Shown piece by piece: positions 34,147-41,690 of a DNA stretch of 64,000 nt. Location of the stretch: the NCBI RefSeq assembly GCF_001735805.1, contig NZ_CP017248.1, positions 1,550,001 through 1,614,000 on the forward strand, written 5' to 3'. Position numbers and translations under genes: made by a program. This stretch comes from Streptomyces fodineus (lineage in GTDB: Bacteria > Actinomycetota > Actinomycetes > Streptomycetales > Streptomycetaceae). Below the pieces are notes generated by a model. The model had not been told where the DNA came from. It was given only the letters and a program-made list of their open reading frames with translations, and did no database searches. Positions within the stretch are counted from its first letter, which is position 1. Each line of letters begins with the position of its first letter.

Positions 34147-35085
34147 TCAGTTCAGCAGGTCGATCGTCGCTCCTACGCCCCGGCGCTCCGCCTCCCGCCA
34201 TGCGAGCCAGGTGAGGGCCAGGTCCTGCCAGGGGAGGCCGACGGGAGCGTACACCGTGCGCTGTCGGGCCGAGGTGCGCCCGGGGTGCGTGCCGCGCAGG
34301 ACGTCCGTGAGGGTGGCGTCTGCGGTGGTGCGGGTGAGACCGGGTGCCGCCAACGCGCCCATGCGTGCGGCGAGTTCCTCGTCGTCGACGATGAGGAGCG
34401 CGGCGTCCAGCAGGTCGGGGGCGAGTTCCCGCTTGCCGGGCTCGTCGGTGCCGAGGCTCGTGAAGTGCTGTCCGGCGCGGGTGTCCGCGAGGGCGAGCAG
34501 CGGGGTCCGGGACCAGGTCGCGAGCAGGACGGTGTCGGCCGCCTTGGCCACCGCGCCGGCCGAGTCCAGCACCCGACCGCCGTACCGGGCGGCGAACGCC
34601 GCGGCCCGCCCGGAGTCGGTGTCGTGGACGACGAGTTGCCCTGGCCGGCACTCGCTCTCCAGGCCGCGCAGTGTCAACTCGGCCTGGGCACCGGCTCCGA
34701 TCACGCCCAGCACGTCGTACCCGGCGGGGGCCAGAAGCGCGGTTCCGAGGGCGGCGGCGAGTCCGGTACGCCAGGCGGTGACGGTCGCCGAGTCGAGCAG
34801 GGCGAGCAGTTCGCCGTCGGCGCCGCTGTGCAGGCAGATCACCCCGCGCAGGGCGGGCCGGGCCCCGGGGAACTTGGCGTTGACCTTCGCCGTGTACGCG
34901 TCGATGCCGGGCAGGAGGCCGGGGATGAGCGCGGTGGCGGTACCGGGGAACGGCAGGTCGGTGCGGACCCGTTGGCCGGGCACGGCGGCAGCATCGGCCG
35001 CGCGGAATCCCTCGCGCAGGGCGGCGAGGCAGGCCGCGGGTTCGAGCAGGGCCTCCAGGTCGGTGCGGGTCAGTACGCGGGTCAT
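34147..35085 (-). CDS. Ornithine cyclodeaminase/mu-crystallin family protein
   Basis: A 312-residue NAD(P)-binding protein of the OCD family. The conserved N-terminal Lys segment AYTAKVNAKFPGARPALRG and the Rossmann motif VLGVIGAGAQAELTLRGLES (about 120-140) are clear, and LATWSRTPLL and TSLGTDEPGKREL are family blocks. Members catalyse ornithine cyclisation to proline, reduce cyclic imines, or make unusual amino acids such as alanine dehydrogenation products; which applies here is open. The start is the ATG at 35085; the upstream 16 residues in frame are dismissed. It is monocistronic on this strand, 181 bases from the previous pseudogene fragment's core and followed upstream by the polymerase gene end at 35314. 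Confidence 0.87.
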   Translation of the reverse strand: MTRVLTRTDLEALLEPAACLAALREGFRAADAAAVPGQRVRTDLPFPGTATALIPGLLPGIDAYTAKVNAKFPGARPALRGVICLHSGADGELLALLDSATVTAWRTGLAAALGTALLAPAGYDVLGVIGAGAQAELTLRGLESECRPGQLVVHDTDSGRAAAFAARYGGRVLDSAGAVAKAADTVLLATWSRTPLLALADTRAGQHFTSLGTDEPGKRELAPDLLDAALLIVDDEELAARMGALAAPGLTRTTADATLTDVLRGTHPGRTSARQRTVYAPVGLPWQDLALTWLAWREAERRGVGATIDLLN

Positions 35086-35313
35086 GCCCGCATGATCCCT
35101 GGGCTCGGGGCCGTTGTCAGTGGCGTGGTGCATGCTGTGATCAGTGGCGGAGGGGCGCCATGGATCACGGGGGGGGACAGGGTGTTCAGGGGGAATCGAG
35201 GGGCCGTACCGCTGGGCGGCCGGAGTGCGCGAGCAGCGGGTTCGGGGAAAGGCGGCATCAAGCCGGCGTGTTGCGGCCCGCTTCGTGCTGCCTGCGGCGG
35301 GGCGGGGACGCCC

Positions 35314-36333
35314 TCAGGATGCATCCTTCCGCCGGGCCCGGCTGGGCTGGACCCGCTTCGGTTCGCCGGGCATCTTCGGGTACTCCGGCGGGTACGGCAG
35401 ATCGCCCAGGCCGTGGTCGTGTTCGTCGCGACGGGCCAGTTCCAGCAGGGCGTCGAGGGAGTAGGCGTGGTCGTCCATGCCGGCGTGCACGTCGCCGAGT
35501 TCGGCGAAACGGGCCGGCATGGTGGCCAGGTCGAAGTCGGCCGGGTGCGCGACGCCGACCTCCTCCCAGCGCAGGGGTGCCGAGACGGGGGCGTTCGGGC
35601 GGGGGCGCACGGAGTAGGCGGAGGCGATGGTGCGGTCGCGGGCGGTCTGGTTGTAGTCCAGGAAGATACGGCGGCCCCGCTCCTCCTTCCACCACTTGAT
35701 CGTCACGTGCTCGGGCATCCGGCGTTCCATCTCCCGCCCGACGGCGATCGCGGCGCGCCGCACCTGAGTGAAGGTCCAGCGCGGCTCGATCGGGACGAAG
35801 ACATGCAGGCCACGGCCGCCGGAGGTCTTCGGCCAGCCGCGCAGTCCGCCGAACTCGTCCAGGACGGCGCGCAGTTCATGGGCGGCGCGGACCGCGTCGG
35901 CGTAGTCGGTGCCGGGCTGCGGGTCGAGGTCGATACGGAGTTCGTCGGGACTGTCGACGTCCGTGGCGCGCACCGGCCAGGGGTGGAAGGTGAGAGTGCC
36001 GTACTGGGCGGCCCACACGACGGCGGCCTGCTCGGTGGGGCACATCTCGTCGGCGCTTCGGCCGCTGGGAAAGGTGATGTGGGCGGTCGGGATCCAGTCG
36101 GGCATGCCCTTGGGCGCCCGCTTCTGGTAGAACCACTCGCCGCCCACGCCGTCCGGGTAGCGCTCCAGGGTGGTGGGACGGTTGCGCAGCGCGCGCAGGA
36201 TGCCGGGGCCGACGGCGACGTAGTACTGCGCGAGGTCCAGCTTGGTGAAGCCCCGCTCCGGGAAGAAGACCTTGTCGGGACTGGACAGCCGTACGGTCCG
36301 GCCGGCCACCTCCAGTTCCACCTCAGCACCCAT
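35314..36333 (-). CDS. LigD-type polymerase domain protein (NHEJ primase-polymerase)
   Basis: A 339-residue stand-alone LigD polymerase (AEP superfamily). The catalytic metal-binding motif is RIDLDPQPG (about residue 135) and the second His block is SGGRGLHVFVPI; FLDYNQTARDRTIASAYSVR completes the LigD-Pol signature. Such enzymes fill gaps with ribonucleotides during non-homologous end joining with Ku and a ligase. In many bacteria this domain is fused to the ligase; here the two are separate, divergent genes 73 bases apart. The last 40 residues are Pro/Arg/Lys-rich. The start is the ATG at 36333, six bases after a TACCGT -10 (36345-36340), so the mRNA is probably leaderless. Confidence 0.93.
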   Translation of the reverse strand: MGAEVELEVAGRTVRLSSPDKVFFPERGFTKLDLAQYYVAVGPGILRALRNRPTTLERYPDGVGGEWFYQKRAPKGMPDWIPTAHITFPSGRSADEMCPTEQAAVVWAAQYGTLTFHPWPVRATDVDSPDELRIDLDPQPGTDYADAVRAAHELRAVLDEFGGLRGWPKTSGGRGLHVFVPIEPRWTFTQVRRAAIAVGREMERRMPEHVTIKWWKEERGRRIFLDYNQTARDRTIASAYSVRPRPNAPVSAPLRWEEVGVAHPADFDLATMPARFAELGDVHAGMDDHAYSLDALLELARRDEHDHGLGDLPYPPEYPKMPGEPKRVQPSRARRKDAS

Positions 36334-36339
36334 GCGGCC

Positions 36340-36400
36340 ACGGTAGGCGTACCCCGCACACCTCGCATACCGGGCAGCAGAGGATGTATGCGAGCAGAAT
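36340..36400. promoter_or_regulatory. Shared bidirectional promoter of the NHEJ pair with a 9-bp inverted repeat
   Basis: CTCGCATAC (36362-36370) and GTATGCGAG (36386-36394) form a perfect 9-bp dyad with a 15-base spacer. On the minus side TACCGT (36345-36340) is a -10 for the polymerase gene; on the plus side CAGAAT (36395-36400) can serve the ligase gene, whose ATG is six bases further on. One bound protein could control both. Confidence 0.55.
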
Positions 36401-36406
36401 CGGACC

Positions 36407-37483
36407 ATGGATCTGCCGGTGATGCCGCCCGTGAAGCCCATGCTCGCCAAGTCCGTGGCAAGGATCCCGCCGGGCATGCACTACGAGGCGAAGTGGGACG
36501 GGTTCCGCTCGATCGCGTTCCGGGACGGGGCCGAGGTCGAGCTGGGCAGCCGTACCGGAAAGCCGTTGACCAGGTACTTTCCCGAGCTGGTCGCGGCGCT
36601 GAAGGAGCGGGTGCCCGAGCGGTGCGTGCTGGACGGGGAGATCGTGATCGCGCGGGAGGGCCATCTGGACTTCGACGCGCTGACCGAGCGGATCCATCCG
36701 GCCGACTCCCGGGTGCGGATGCTCGCGGAGAAGACCCCGGCCTCCTTCGTCGCCTTCGACCTGCTCGCGCTGGGCGACGAGTCGCTGTTGGGCGCGCCCC
36801 TGACCGACCGCCGGGCGCAGCTGGAGCGGGCGCTCGCCGAGGCGACGCCGCCGGTGCATGTGGCGCCCTCGACGACGGACCTCGATGTGGCGCAGCAGTG
36901 GTTCGAGCAGTACGAGGGCGCCGGACTCGACGGGGTGGTCGCCAAACCGCTCACCCTGCGCTATCTGCAGGACGAGCGGGCCATGTTCAAGATCAAGCAC
37001 GAGCGGACGGCGGATGTGGTCGTGGCCGGGTACCGCTTCCACAAGAGCGGCCCGGTGGTCGGCTCGCTGCTGCTGGGGCTGTACGACGCCCACGGCCGGC
37101 TCCAGCACGTGGGCGTGTCGGCCGCCTTCGCCATGAAGAGACGGGCCGAACTGGTCGAGGAACTGGAGTCACTGCGCATGGACGACGTGGCCGGGCATCC
37201 GTGGGCGGCCTGGTCGGACGAGGCCGCCCACGAGACGGCCCGGCTGCCAGGCGCACCGAGCCGCTGGTCCGGCAAGAAGGACCTGTCCTGGGTGCCGCTC
37301 AGGCCGGAGCGGGTGGCCGAGGTGGCCTACGACCACATGGAGAACGGGCAGCGCTTCCGGCACACCGCCCGCTTCCGCCGCTGGCGCCCGGACCGCACAC
37401 CGGAGAGCTGCACCTATGCCCAGCTGGAGGAGCCGGTGCGCTACGACCTGGCGGAGATCCTCGGCGAGAAGGACCGCGGCTGA
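36407..37483 (+). CDS. ATP-dependent DNA ligase (LigC/LigD ligase-domain type)
   Basis: A 358-residue ligase. The adenylated lysine is Lys29 in YEAKWDGFR (motif I); VLDGEIV (motif III), SFVAFDLLAL (IIIa), LDGVVAK (IV) and MFKIKHERTADVVV (V) follow, and an OB fold occupies about residues 215-350. It seals nicks with ATP and, with the divergent LigD-type polymerase and a Ku protein elsewhere, would complete end joining, useful in non-dividing spores. No zinc finger or nuclease (PE) domain is attached. The start is the ATG at 36407. Confidence 0.93.
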   Translation: MDLPVMPPVKPMLAKSVARIPPGMHYEAKWDGFRSIAFRDGAEVELGSRTGKPLTRYFPELVAALKERVPERCVLDGEIVIAREGHLDFDALTERIHPADSRVRMLAEKTPASFVAFDLLALGDESLLGAPLTDRRAQLERALAEATPPVHVAPSTTDLDVAQQWFEQYEGAGLDGVVAKPLTLRYLQDERAMFKIKHERTADVVVAGYRFHKSGPVVGSLLLGLYDAHGRLQHVGVSAAFAMKRRAELVEELESLRMDDVAGHPWAAWSDEAAHETARLPGAPSRWSGKKDLSWVPLRPERVAEVAYDHMENGQRFRHTARFRRWRPDRTPESCTYAQLEEPVRYDLAEILGEKDRG

Positions 37484-37503
37484 GCCAGGGCTACGGGAGG
37501 GGG

Positions 37504-38694
37504 TTACGGCTGCATGAGGATCTTGATGGCGCCGTCCTGCTTGTGCTGGAACATGTCGTAGGCGTGCGGTGCCTCGGCGAGCGGCAGCCGATGGGTGGCG
37601 AAGCCCTCGACGCCGAGGGGGTCCTCATCGGTGAGGTAGGGCATGATCCGGTCGCTCCAGCGGCGGACATTGGCCTGGCCCATGCGCAGCTGGATCTGCT
37701 TGTCGAACAGGGTGAGCATCGGCATCGGGTCGGCCGTGCCGCCGTACACGCCGCTCAGCGAGAGGGTGCCGCCGCGCCGTACCAGGTCGATCGCCATGTA
37801 CAGGGCGCCGAGCCGGTCGACGCTGAAGCGTTCCGCGAGGGGTCCGCTGAGTTTGCGGGGCAACAGCCCGGTGGCCGTCTGGGCGAGCCTGGCGGCGGCG
37901 CTGCCGTGGGCCTCGGTGCCGACGGCGTCGATCACGGCGTCCGGGCCCCGGCCGCCGGTCTCGTCGCGGATCGCCTGGACCAGTGCCTTCTCGTCGTCGA
38001 AGGCCCTGAGGTCGTACGTCTCCACGCCGTTCCGGTCGGCCCGCGCGAGCCGTTCCGGCACGAGGTCGATGCCGAACACCCGCTCCGCGCCGCGCGCCTT
38101 CGCGATCCTGCAGGACATGTCGCCGATCGGTCCGAGGCCGAGGACGGCGAGGGTGCCGCCGGGCGGGACGGCGGCGTACTCGACGGCCTGCCAGGCGGTG
38201 GGCAGCACGTCGGAGAGGTAGACGAAACGGTCGTCCGGCGGGCCCTCAGGCACCTTGATCGGGCCGAACTGCGCCTGCGGGACACGCAGATACTCGGCCT
38301 GGCCGCCGGGCACGGCGCCGTACAGGCGGGTGTAGCCGAACAGGGCGGCGCCCATTCCCTCGCCGGTGACCTGGGTGGTCTCGCACTGCGTGGGCAGCCC
38401 GCTCGCGCACATGAAGCAGTGCCCGCAGGCGATCTGGAACGGTATGACGACGCGGTCGCCGGGCCGTAGGTTCCTCACCTCGGAGCCGACCTCCTCGACG
38501 ATGCCCATGGGTTCGTGCCCGAGGATGTCGCCCGGGGTCATGAACGGGGTGAGTACCTCGTACAGATGCAGGTCCGAGCCGCACAGACCGGTGGACGTGA
38601 TGCGGACGACGGCGTCCGTGGGTTCCTCGATGCGCGGGTCAGGCACGTCCTCGACCCGGACGTCCCGCCTGCCCTGCCAGGTGACTGCCTTCAT
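37504..38694 (-). CDS. Zinc-dependent alcohol dehydrogenase (formaldehyde dehydrogenase-like)
   Basis: A 396-residue MDR-family dehydrogenase. Catalytic zinc ligands come from TSTGLCGSDLH (Cys about 37) and GHEPMG (His about 59), the structural-zinc region is CGHCFMCASGLPTQC, and the NAD(P) fold begins LGLGPIGDMSCRIAKARGA. It most resembles the glutathione-independent formaldehyde/threonine-dehydrogenase-like subgroup; the substrate is uncertain. The start is the ATG at 38694 (MKAVTWQGRRDVRVEDV). The gene is convergent with the DNA ligase, with 20 bases between the stops. Confidence 0.9.
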   Translation of the reverse strand: MKAVTWQGRRDVRVEDVPDPRIEEPTDAVVRITSTGLCGSDLHLYEVLTPFMTPGDILGHEPMGIVEEVGSEVRNLRPGDRVVIPFQIACGHCFMCASGLPTQCETTQVTGEGMGAALFGYTRLYGAVPGGQAEYLRVPQAQFGPIKVPEGPPDDRFVYLSDVLPTAWQAVEYAAVPPGGTLAVLGLGPIGDMSCRIAKARGAERVFGIDLVPERLARADRNGVETYDLRAFDDEKALVQAIRDETGGRGPDAVIDAVGTEAHGSAAARLAQTATGLLPRKLSGPLAERFSVDRLGALYMAIDLVRRGGTLSLSGVYGGTADPMPMLTLFDKQIQLRMGQANVRRWSDRIMPYLTDEDPLGVEGFATHRLPLAEAPHAYDMFQHKQDGAIKILMQP

Positions 38695-39262
38695 GGGTCG
38701 CGCTCCCTCGGTCGCGTGGACGTTCTGCGATGGCCCGGGTACCCGCCCCCACCTGCGCCGAACCGCTCGGACGGCCCGACCCGCCGCTGGTCCCTGCGCC
38801 GTCCGGGCCGCCACCCACGACTCGGCTCTCGCCGCCGCCCGCGGCTCGGCTCGCCCGCGTCGCCCACCGCCGGGCCGCCGGCGCCCACCACCGGCCATCG
38901 CCACGCACCGCCCGTCGGGGTCGGTTCCCGCGCCCGATCGGCCCACAGTGCGAACGGGGTGGCCACGGTGGGCGTGAGGTACGGTGCGCGCAGCTGCTGC
39001 ACCGGTTCGACCGGCCGACGCTCGCCTTCTGCGGCGCCCAGCACAGACTGCTGCCGCTGATCGACAAGGCGCCGCTGATGGCGGGGTCCCCCGAGGAGGC
39101 ACCGGCCGCCTGCTACCGGGGCGCCGGCAAGGCCGCACCGCACAACTTCTACCTGCGCCCGGCCACGCTGCTGCCGTCCGCCCCGGGCAAGGCGGCGCTG
39201 ACGACCGGCACGACGTACTCGGCCACCGCACGCCGTACACCGAAACTTCCCCGCAGGACCGG
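38695..39262. other. Gene-free gap of 568 bases with a possible coding relic
   Basis: Between the dehydrogenase start and the end of pcaV no complete gene is present. On the plus strand, about 38960-39240, one frame reads RFDRPTLAFCGAQHRLLPLI, then PAACYRGAGKAAPHNFYLRP, protein-like in composition but without a start and not recognised as any family. The first half (38740-38900) is Pro/Arg-biased with no coding character. Confidence 0.45.
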
Positions 39263-39727
39263 TCAGCCCCGCGCGGCCGGCGTTTCGGCCGGGTTGCGCA
39301 GGTCTTCGGCCGCGTCCGCGACCCGGCGGATCAGGTCGAGGAACACGGTCTGTTCCTCGGCGGACAGGGGTGCGAGGAAGACCTGGTTCATCCGGGCGGT
39401 GCGAACGGTCAGCTTGCGGTGGATGCGCAGGCCGTCGTCGGTCAGGCGGAGCAGGAAGCGCCGGCCGTCCTCCGGGTCGCGCGCCTTGGTCAGCAGCCCC
39501 CGGCGGCCGAGCCGACTGATGACCTCGGCGATGGTGGAGCGATCCAGACCCACCCGCTCCCCCACCGTTCGCTGATCGAGGCCCTGCTCGGCGACGAGCA
39601 CGTTCATGACCGCGAACTGCGGCGAGGTGATCTCCTCGGAGACCATCGTGTTCCACAGCAGGTAGTGCGCCTGCTGGAGCCGCCGGGCCAGGTGCCCGGG
39701 ATGGGTGGTGAGGTCCACCGCGGCCAT
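39263..39727 (-). CDS. pcaV: MarR-family repressor of the protocatechuate operon
   Basis: A 154-residue winged-helix regulator: SPQFAVMNVLVAEQGLDQRTVGERVGLDRSTIAEVISRLGRRGLL is the DNA-binding core and GRRFLLRLTDDG the wing, with N- and C-terminal helices for dimerisation. It is divergent from pcaI; in S. coelicolor the MarR protein in this position, PcaV, represses the operon and is released by protocatechuate. The ATG at 39727 is preceded by GGGAG; a GTG two codons upstream is the alternative. Two 19-bp direct repeats in the intergenic region are its probable sites. Confidence 0.9.
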   Translation of the reverse strand: MAAVDLTTHPGHLARRLQQAHYLLWNTMVSEEITSPQFAVMNVLVAEQGLDQRTVGERVGLDRSTIAEVISRLGRRGLLTKARDPEDGRRFLLRLTDDGLRIHRKLTVRTARMNQVFLAPLSAEEQTVFLDLIRRVADAAEDLRNPAETPAARG

Positions 39728-39750
39728 GTTCACTCCCGATCGGTTCGTTC

Positions 39751-39769
39751 GTGCACTGAACAATAAACG
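39751..39769. promoter_or_regulatory. Operator candidate 1 in the pcaV-pcaI gap
   Basis: GTGCACTGAACAATAAACG overlaps a minus-strand -10 candidate TATTGT (39765-39760) for pcaV. It matches the repeat at 39871-39889 at 16 of 19 positions, exactly 120 bases away. Confidence 0.6.
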
Positions 39770-39858
39770 TCGAATGGGCCGCATACCTACCGGGGGAATC
39801 TCAAACTGTCAGCTTCTTGACGGACATCATCTCCGGTGGCAGCGTGTGACATACCTCG

Positions 39859-39889
39859 TTGAGATGCTCAGTGCGCTGATTAATAAACG
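39859..39889 (+). promoter_or_regulatory. pcaI promoter with operator candidate 2
   Basis: TTGAGA (39859-39864), a 16-base spacer and TAATAA (39881-39886) form a plausible promoter. Its -10 lies within GTGCGCTGATTAATAAACG (39871-39889), the second copy of the 19-bp repeat, so a bound repressor would block transcription. Confidence 0.6.
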
Positions 39890-39908
39890 CAGAGATGAGG
39901 CTTCACGG

Positions 39909-40664
39909 ATGGACAAGGTGGTCGCCACGGCACTGGAGGCGGTGGCCGATGTCCCGGACGGCGCGTCCCTCGCGGTGGGCGGGTTCGGATTGAGCGGTGT
40001 GCCGGACGTGCTGATCCAGGCGCTGTACGAGCGCCGCGTCGGCGGTCTTTCGGTCGTCTCCAACAACTGCGGGGCGATGGACTCGGGGCTGGCGGTGCTG
40101 CTGACGGCGGGGCGGATCGTCCGGGTGACCGGCTCCTACATCGGTGGGAACAAGGAGTTCGCGCGCCAGTACCTCGGCGGTGAGCTGGAGTTGGAGCTGA
40201 TCCCGCAGGGCACGCTGGCCGAGCGGATGCGGGCGGGCGGGGCCGGCATCCCCGCTTTCTACACCCCGGCAGGCGTGGGCACACAGGTGGCGGAGGGCGG
40301 GCTGCCCTGGCGTTACGACGGCTCGGGCGGGGTCGCGGTGGCGTCGCCGCCGAAGGAGGTGCGGGAGTTCGACGGGGTGGAGTACGTGCTGGAGCGCGCC
40401 ATCCGCACGGACTTCGCGCTGGTGCGGGCCGCGAAGGGCGACCGGCACGGGAATCTGGTGTTCAACAAGTCCTCGCGGAACTTCAACCCGCCGGCGGCGA
40501 TGGCGGGGCGGGTCACGATCGCCGAGGTGGAGGAGCTGGTCGAGGCCGGTGAGATCGAGCCGGACGCGGTGCACCTGCCGGGCGTGTTCGTGCAGCGGGT
40601 GGTGGCGCTGGCCCCGGAGCAGGCGGCGGACAAGCGGATCGAGCGGCGGACGGTGAGCGGCTGA
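39909..40664 (+). CDS. pcaI: 3-oxoadipate CoA-transferase alpha subunit
   Basis: A 251-residue family I CoA-transferase subunit [36 protein letters not shown] and [24 protein letters not shown] are the diagnostic blocks. With PcaJ it moves CoA from succinyl-CoA to 3-oxoadipate. The start is the ATG at 39909, 20 bases after the operator. It is the first gene of the pca operon, and its TGA overlaps the pcaJ ATG by one base. Confidence 0.95.
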   Translation: MDKVVATALEAVADVPDGASLAVGGFGLSGVPDVLIQALYERRVGGLSVVSNNCGAMDSGLAVLLTAGRIVRVTGSYIGGNKEFARQYLGGELELELIPQGTLAERMRAGGAGIPAFYTPAGVGTQVAEGGLPWRYDGSGGVAVASPPKEVREFDGVEYVLERAIRTDFALVRAAKGDRHGNLVFNKSSRNFNPPAAMAGRVTIAEVEELVEAGEIEPDAVHLPGVFVQRVVALAPEQAADKRIERRTVSG

Positions 40665-41308
40665 TGGCCTGGACCCGCGAGGAGATCGCCGCGCGGGCGG
40701 CTCGGGAGCTGCGCGACGGCCAGTACGTCAACCTCGGCATCGGCCTTCCGACGCTGATCCCGAACCACCTCCCGCCCGGCGTCGAGGTCGTCCTGGAATC
40801 GGAGAACGGCATCCTGGGCACGGGCCCGTACCCGACCCACGACCAGGTCGACCCGGATCTGATCAACGCGGGCAAGGAGACCGTCACGGTCCTGCCGGGG
40901 GCGTCGTTCTTCGATTCGGCGCTGTCGTTCGCGATGATCCGCGGCGGGCACATCGACGTGGCCGTGCTCGGCGCGATGCAGGTCTCCGCCGAGGGGGACC
41001 TGGCCAACTGGACGGTGCCGGGCAAGCTGGTCACCGGGATCGGCGGGGCGATGGATCTGGTGCACGGCGCCCGGCAGGTGATCGTGGTGATGACCCACAC
41101 CGCGAAGGACGGCTCGGCGAAGATCCTCAAGGAGTGCACGCTGCCGCTCACGGGCAAAGCCTGTGTGAACCGGGTCATCACCGACCTGGCCGTGTTGGAC
41201 GTCACCGAGCAGGGCCTGACCCTGCTGGAGACCGCGCCCGGCGTGCCTGTGGACGAAGTCGTCGCCAAGACCGATGCTGAACTGATCATCACGGAGAACA
41301 TGCTGTGA
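40664..41308 (+). CDS. pcaJ: 3-oxoadipate CoA-transferase beta subunit
   Basis: A 214-residue subunit B. The catalytic Glu is in [11 protein letters not shown] (about residue 46), and [14 protein letters not shown] and [17 protein letters not shown] are conserved. Start and end show tight translational coupling: its ATG overlaps the pcaI stop, and its TGA overlaps the GTG of the following remnant reading frame. Confidence 0.95.
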   Translation: MAWTREEIAARAARELRDGQYVNLGIGLPTLIPNHLPPGVEVVLESENGILGTGPYPTHDQVDPDLINAGKETVTVLPGASFFDSALSFAMIRGGHIDVAVLGAMQVSAEGDLANWTVPGKLVTGIGGAMDLVHGARQVIVVMTHTAKDGSAKILKECTLPLTGKACVNRVITDLAVLDVTEQGLTLLETAPGVPVDEVVAKTDAELIITENML

Positions 41309-41309
41309 A

Positions 41310-41348
41310 CACGGTCAACAGGGCCAGCACGGTCAACAGGGTCAACAG
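41310..41348. repeat. Short tandem repeat CACGGTCAACAGGG
   Basis: Copies at 41310-41323 and 41328-41341, with a partial third at 41340-41348 and a related GTCAACACGGTT at 41359. It fills the first codons of the pcaF remnant. Confidence 0.7.
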
Positions 41349-41451
41349 ACCCAGGCCAGTCAACACGGTTCACGTCGTCGACGCGGCCCGAATCGAGGAC
41401 GTCTACCGAGCCCGGCTCGGGGGCGCGGTCGCCCACCGGCTCGCCCGCCGC

Positions 41452-41490
41452 GGCACCGGCACTGGTACCGGCACGGGTACCGGCGCCGGC
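41452..41490. repeat. Six-base microsatellite in the pcaF remnant
   Basis: Six and a half units of GGCACC, GGCACT, GGTACC, GGCACG, GGTACC, GGCGCC encode alternating Gly-Thr. It sits at the join between deleted and retained thiolase sequence. Confidence 0.75.
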
Positions 41491-41587
41491 ATCGCCACCC
41501 TCTGCATCGGCGCCGGCCGGGGCCTCGCCCCCGTCCTCGAACGCCAGCCGCTCCGCGGACGGGCCGTGCCCAAGCCGCGAGCCCTCC

Positions 41588-41676
41588 GTGATTGGTCGCG
41601 CCCCCGCGGCGAAGCCGCATATCGACGGAGCCCCGCGTCCCCTACGCAGCCCTGCGTCCCTTGCGGGGCGCTGACA
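41588..41676. repeat. Interspersed Streptomyces intergenic repeat before pcaH
   Basis: ATTGGTCGCGCCC, a GCGGC-GAA-GCCGC mini-hairpin (41606-41618), CATATCGAC and GGAGCCCCGCG follow in the order of the repeat element that litters Streptomyces intergenic DNA (here in reverse orientation), and GCCCCGC/GCGGGGC arms close it. It marks true non-coding DNA inside the tail of the pcaF-remnant frame. Confidence 0.6.
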
Positions 41677-41690
41677 CCCAGGACCTTCCC

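Larger units (their letters stand above)
41305..41580 (+). pseudogene. pcaF: Internally deleted remnant of pcaF (beta-ketoadipyl-CoA thiolase)
   Basis: In the place where pcaF normally lies there is an in-frame reading of about 85-90 residues with only scraps of a thiolase: an N-terminal VHVVDAAR, then IEDVY, then LGGAVAHRLARRGT and the C-terminal block GIATLCIGAGRGLAPVLERQ. Both the acyl-accepting Cys block and the GHP His block are gone, so it cannot be active. The remaining DNA contains an 18-bp-period GGTCAACAG repeat (41310-41348) and a run of six-base GGYACC-like units (41452-41490). The frame continues to 41694 and overlaps the pcaH start (ATGA), but that tail is an intergenic repeat read as protein. 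Confidence 0.8.

Noticed and set aside
35314..37483. A frameshifted fused ligD gene
   Set aside because: Polymerase and ligase are divergent, each with its own start and leaderless promoter, so they are separate genes.
34285..38469. A 1394-codon plus-strand frame through the cyclodeaminase, LigD-type and ligase genes
   Set aside because: It runs antisense or out of frame through genes with complete catalytic motifs and has no domain of its own.
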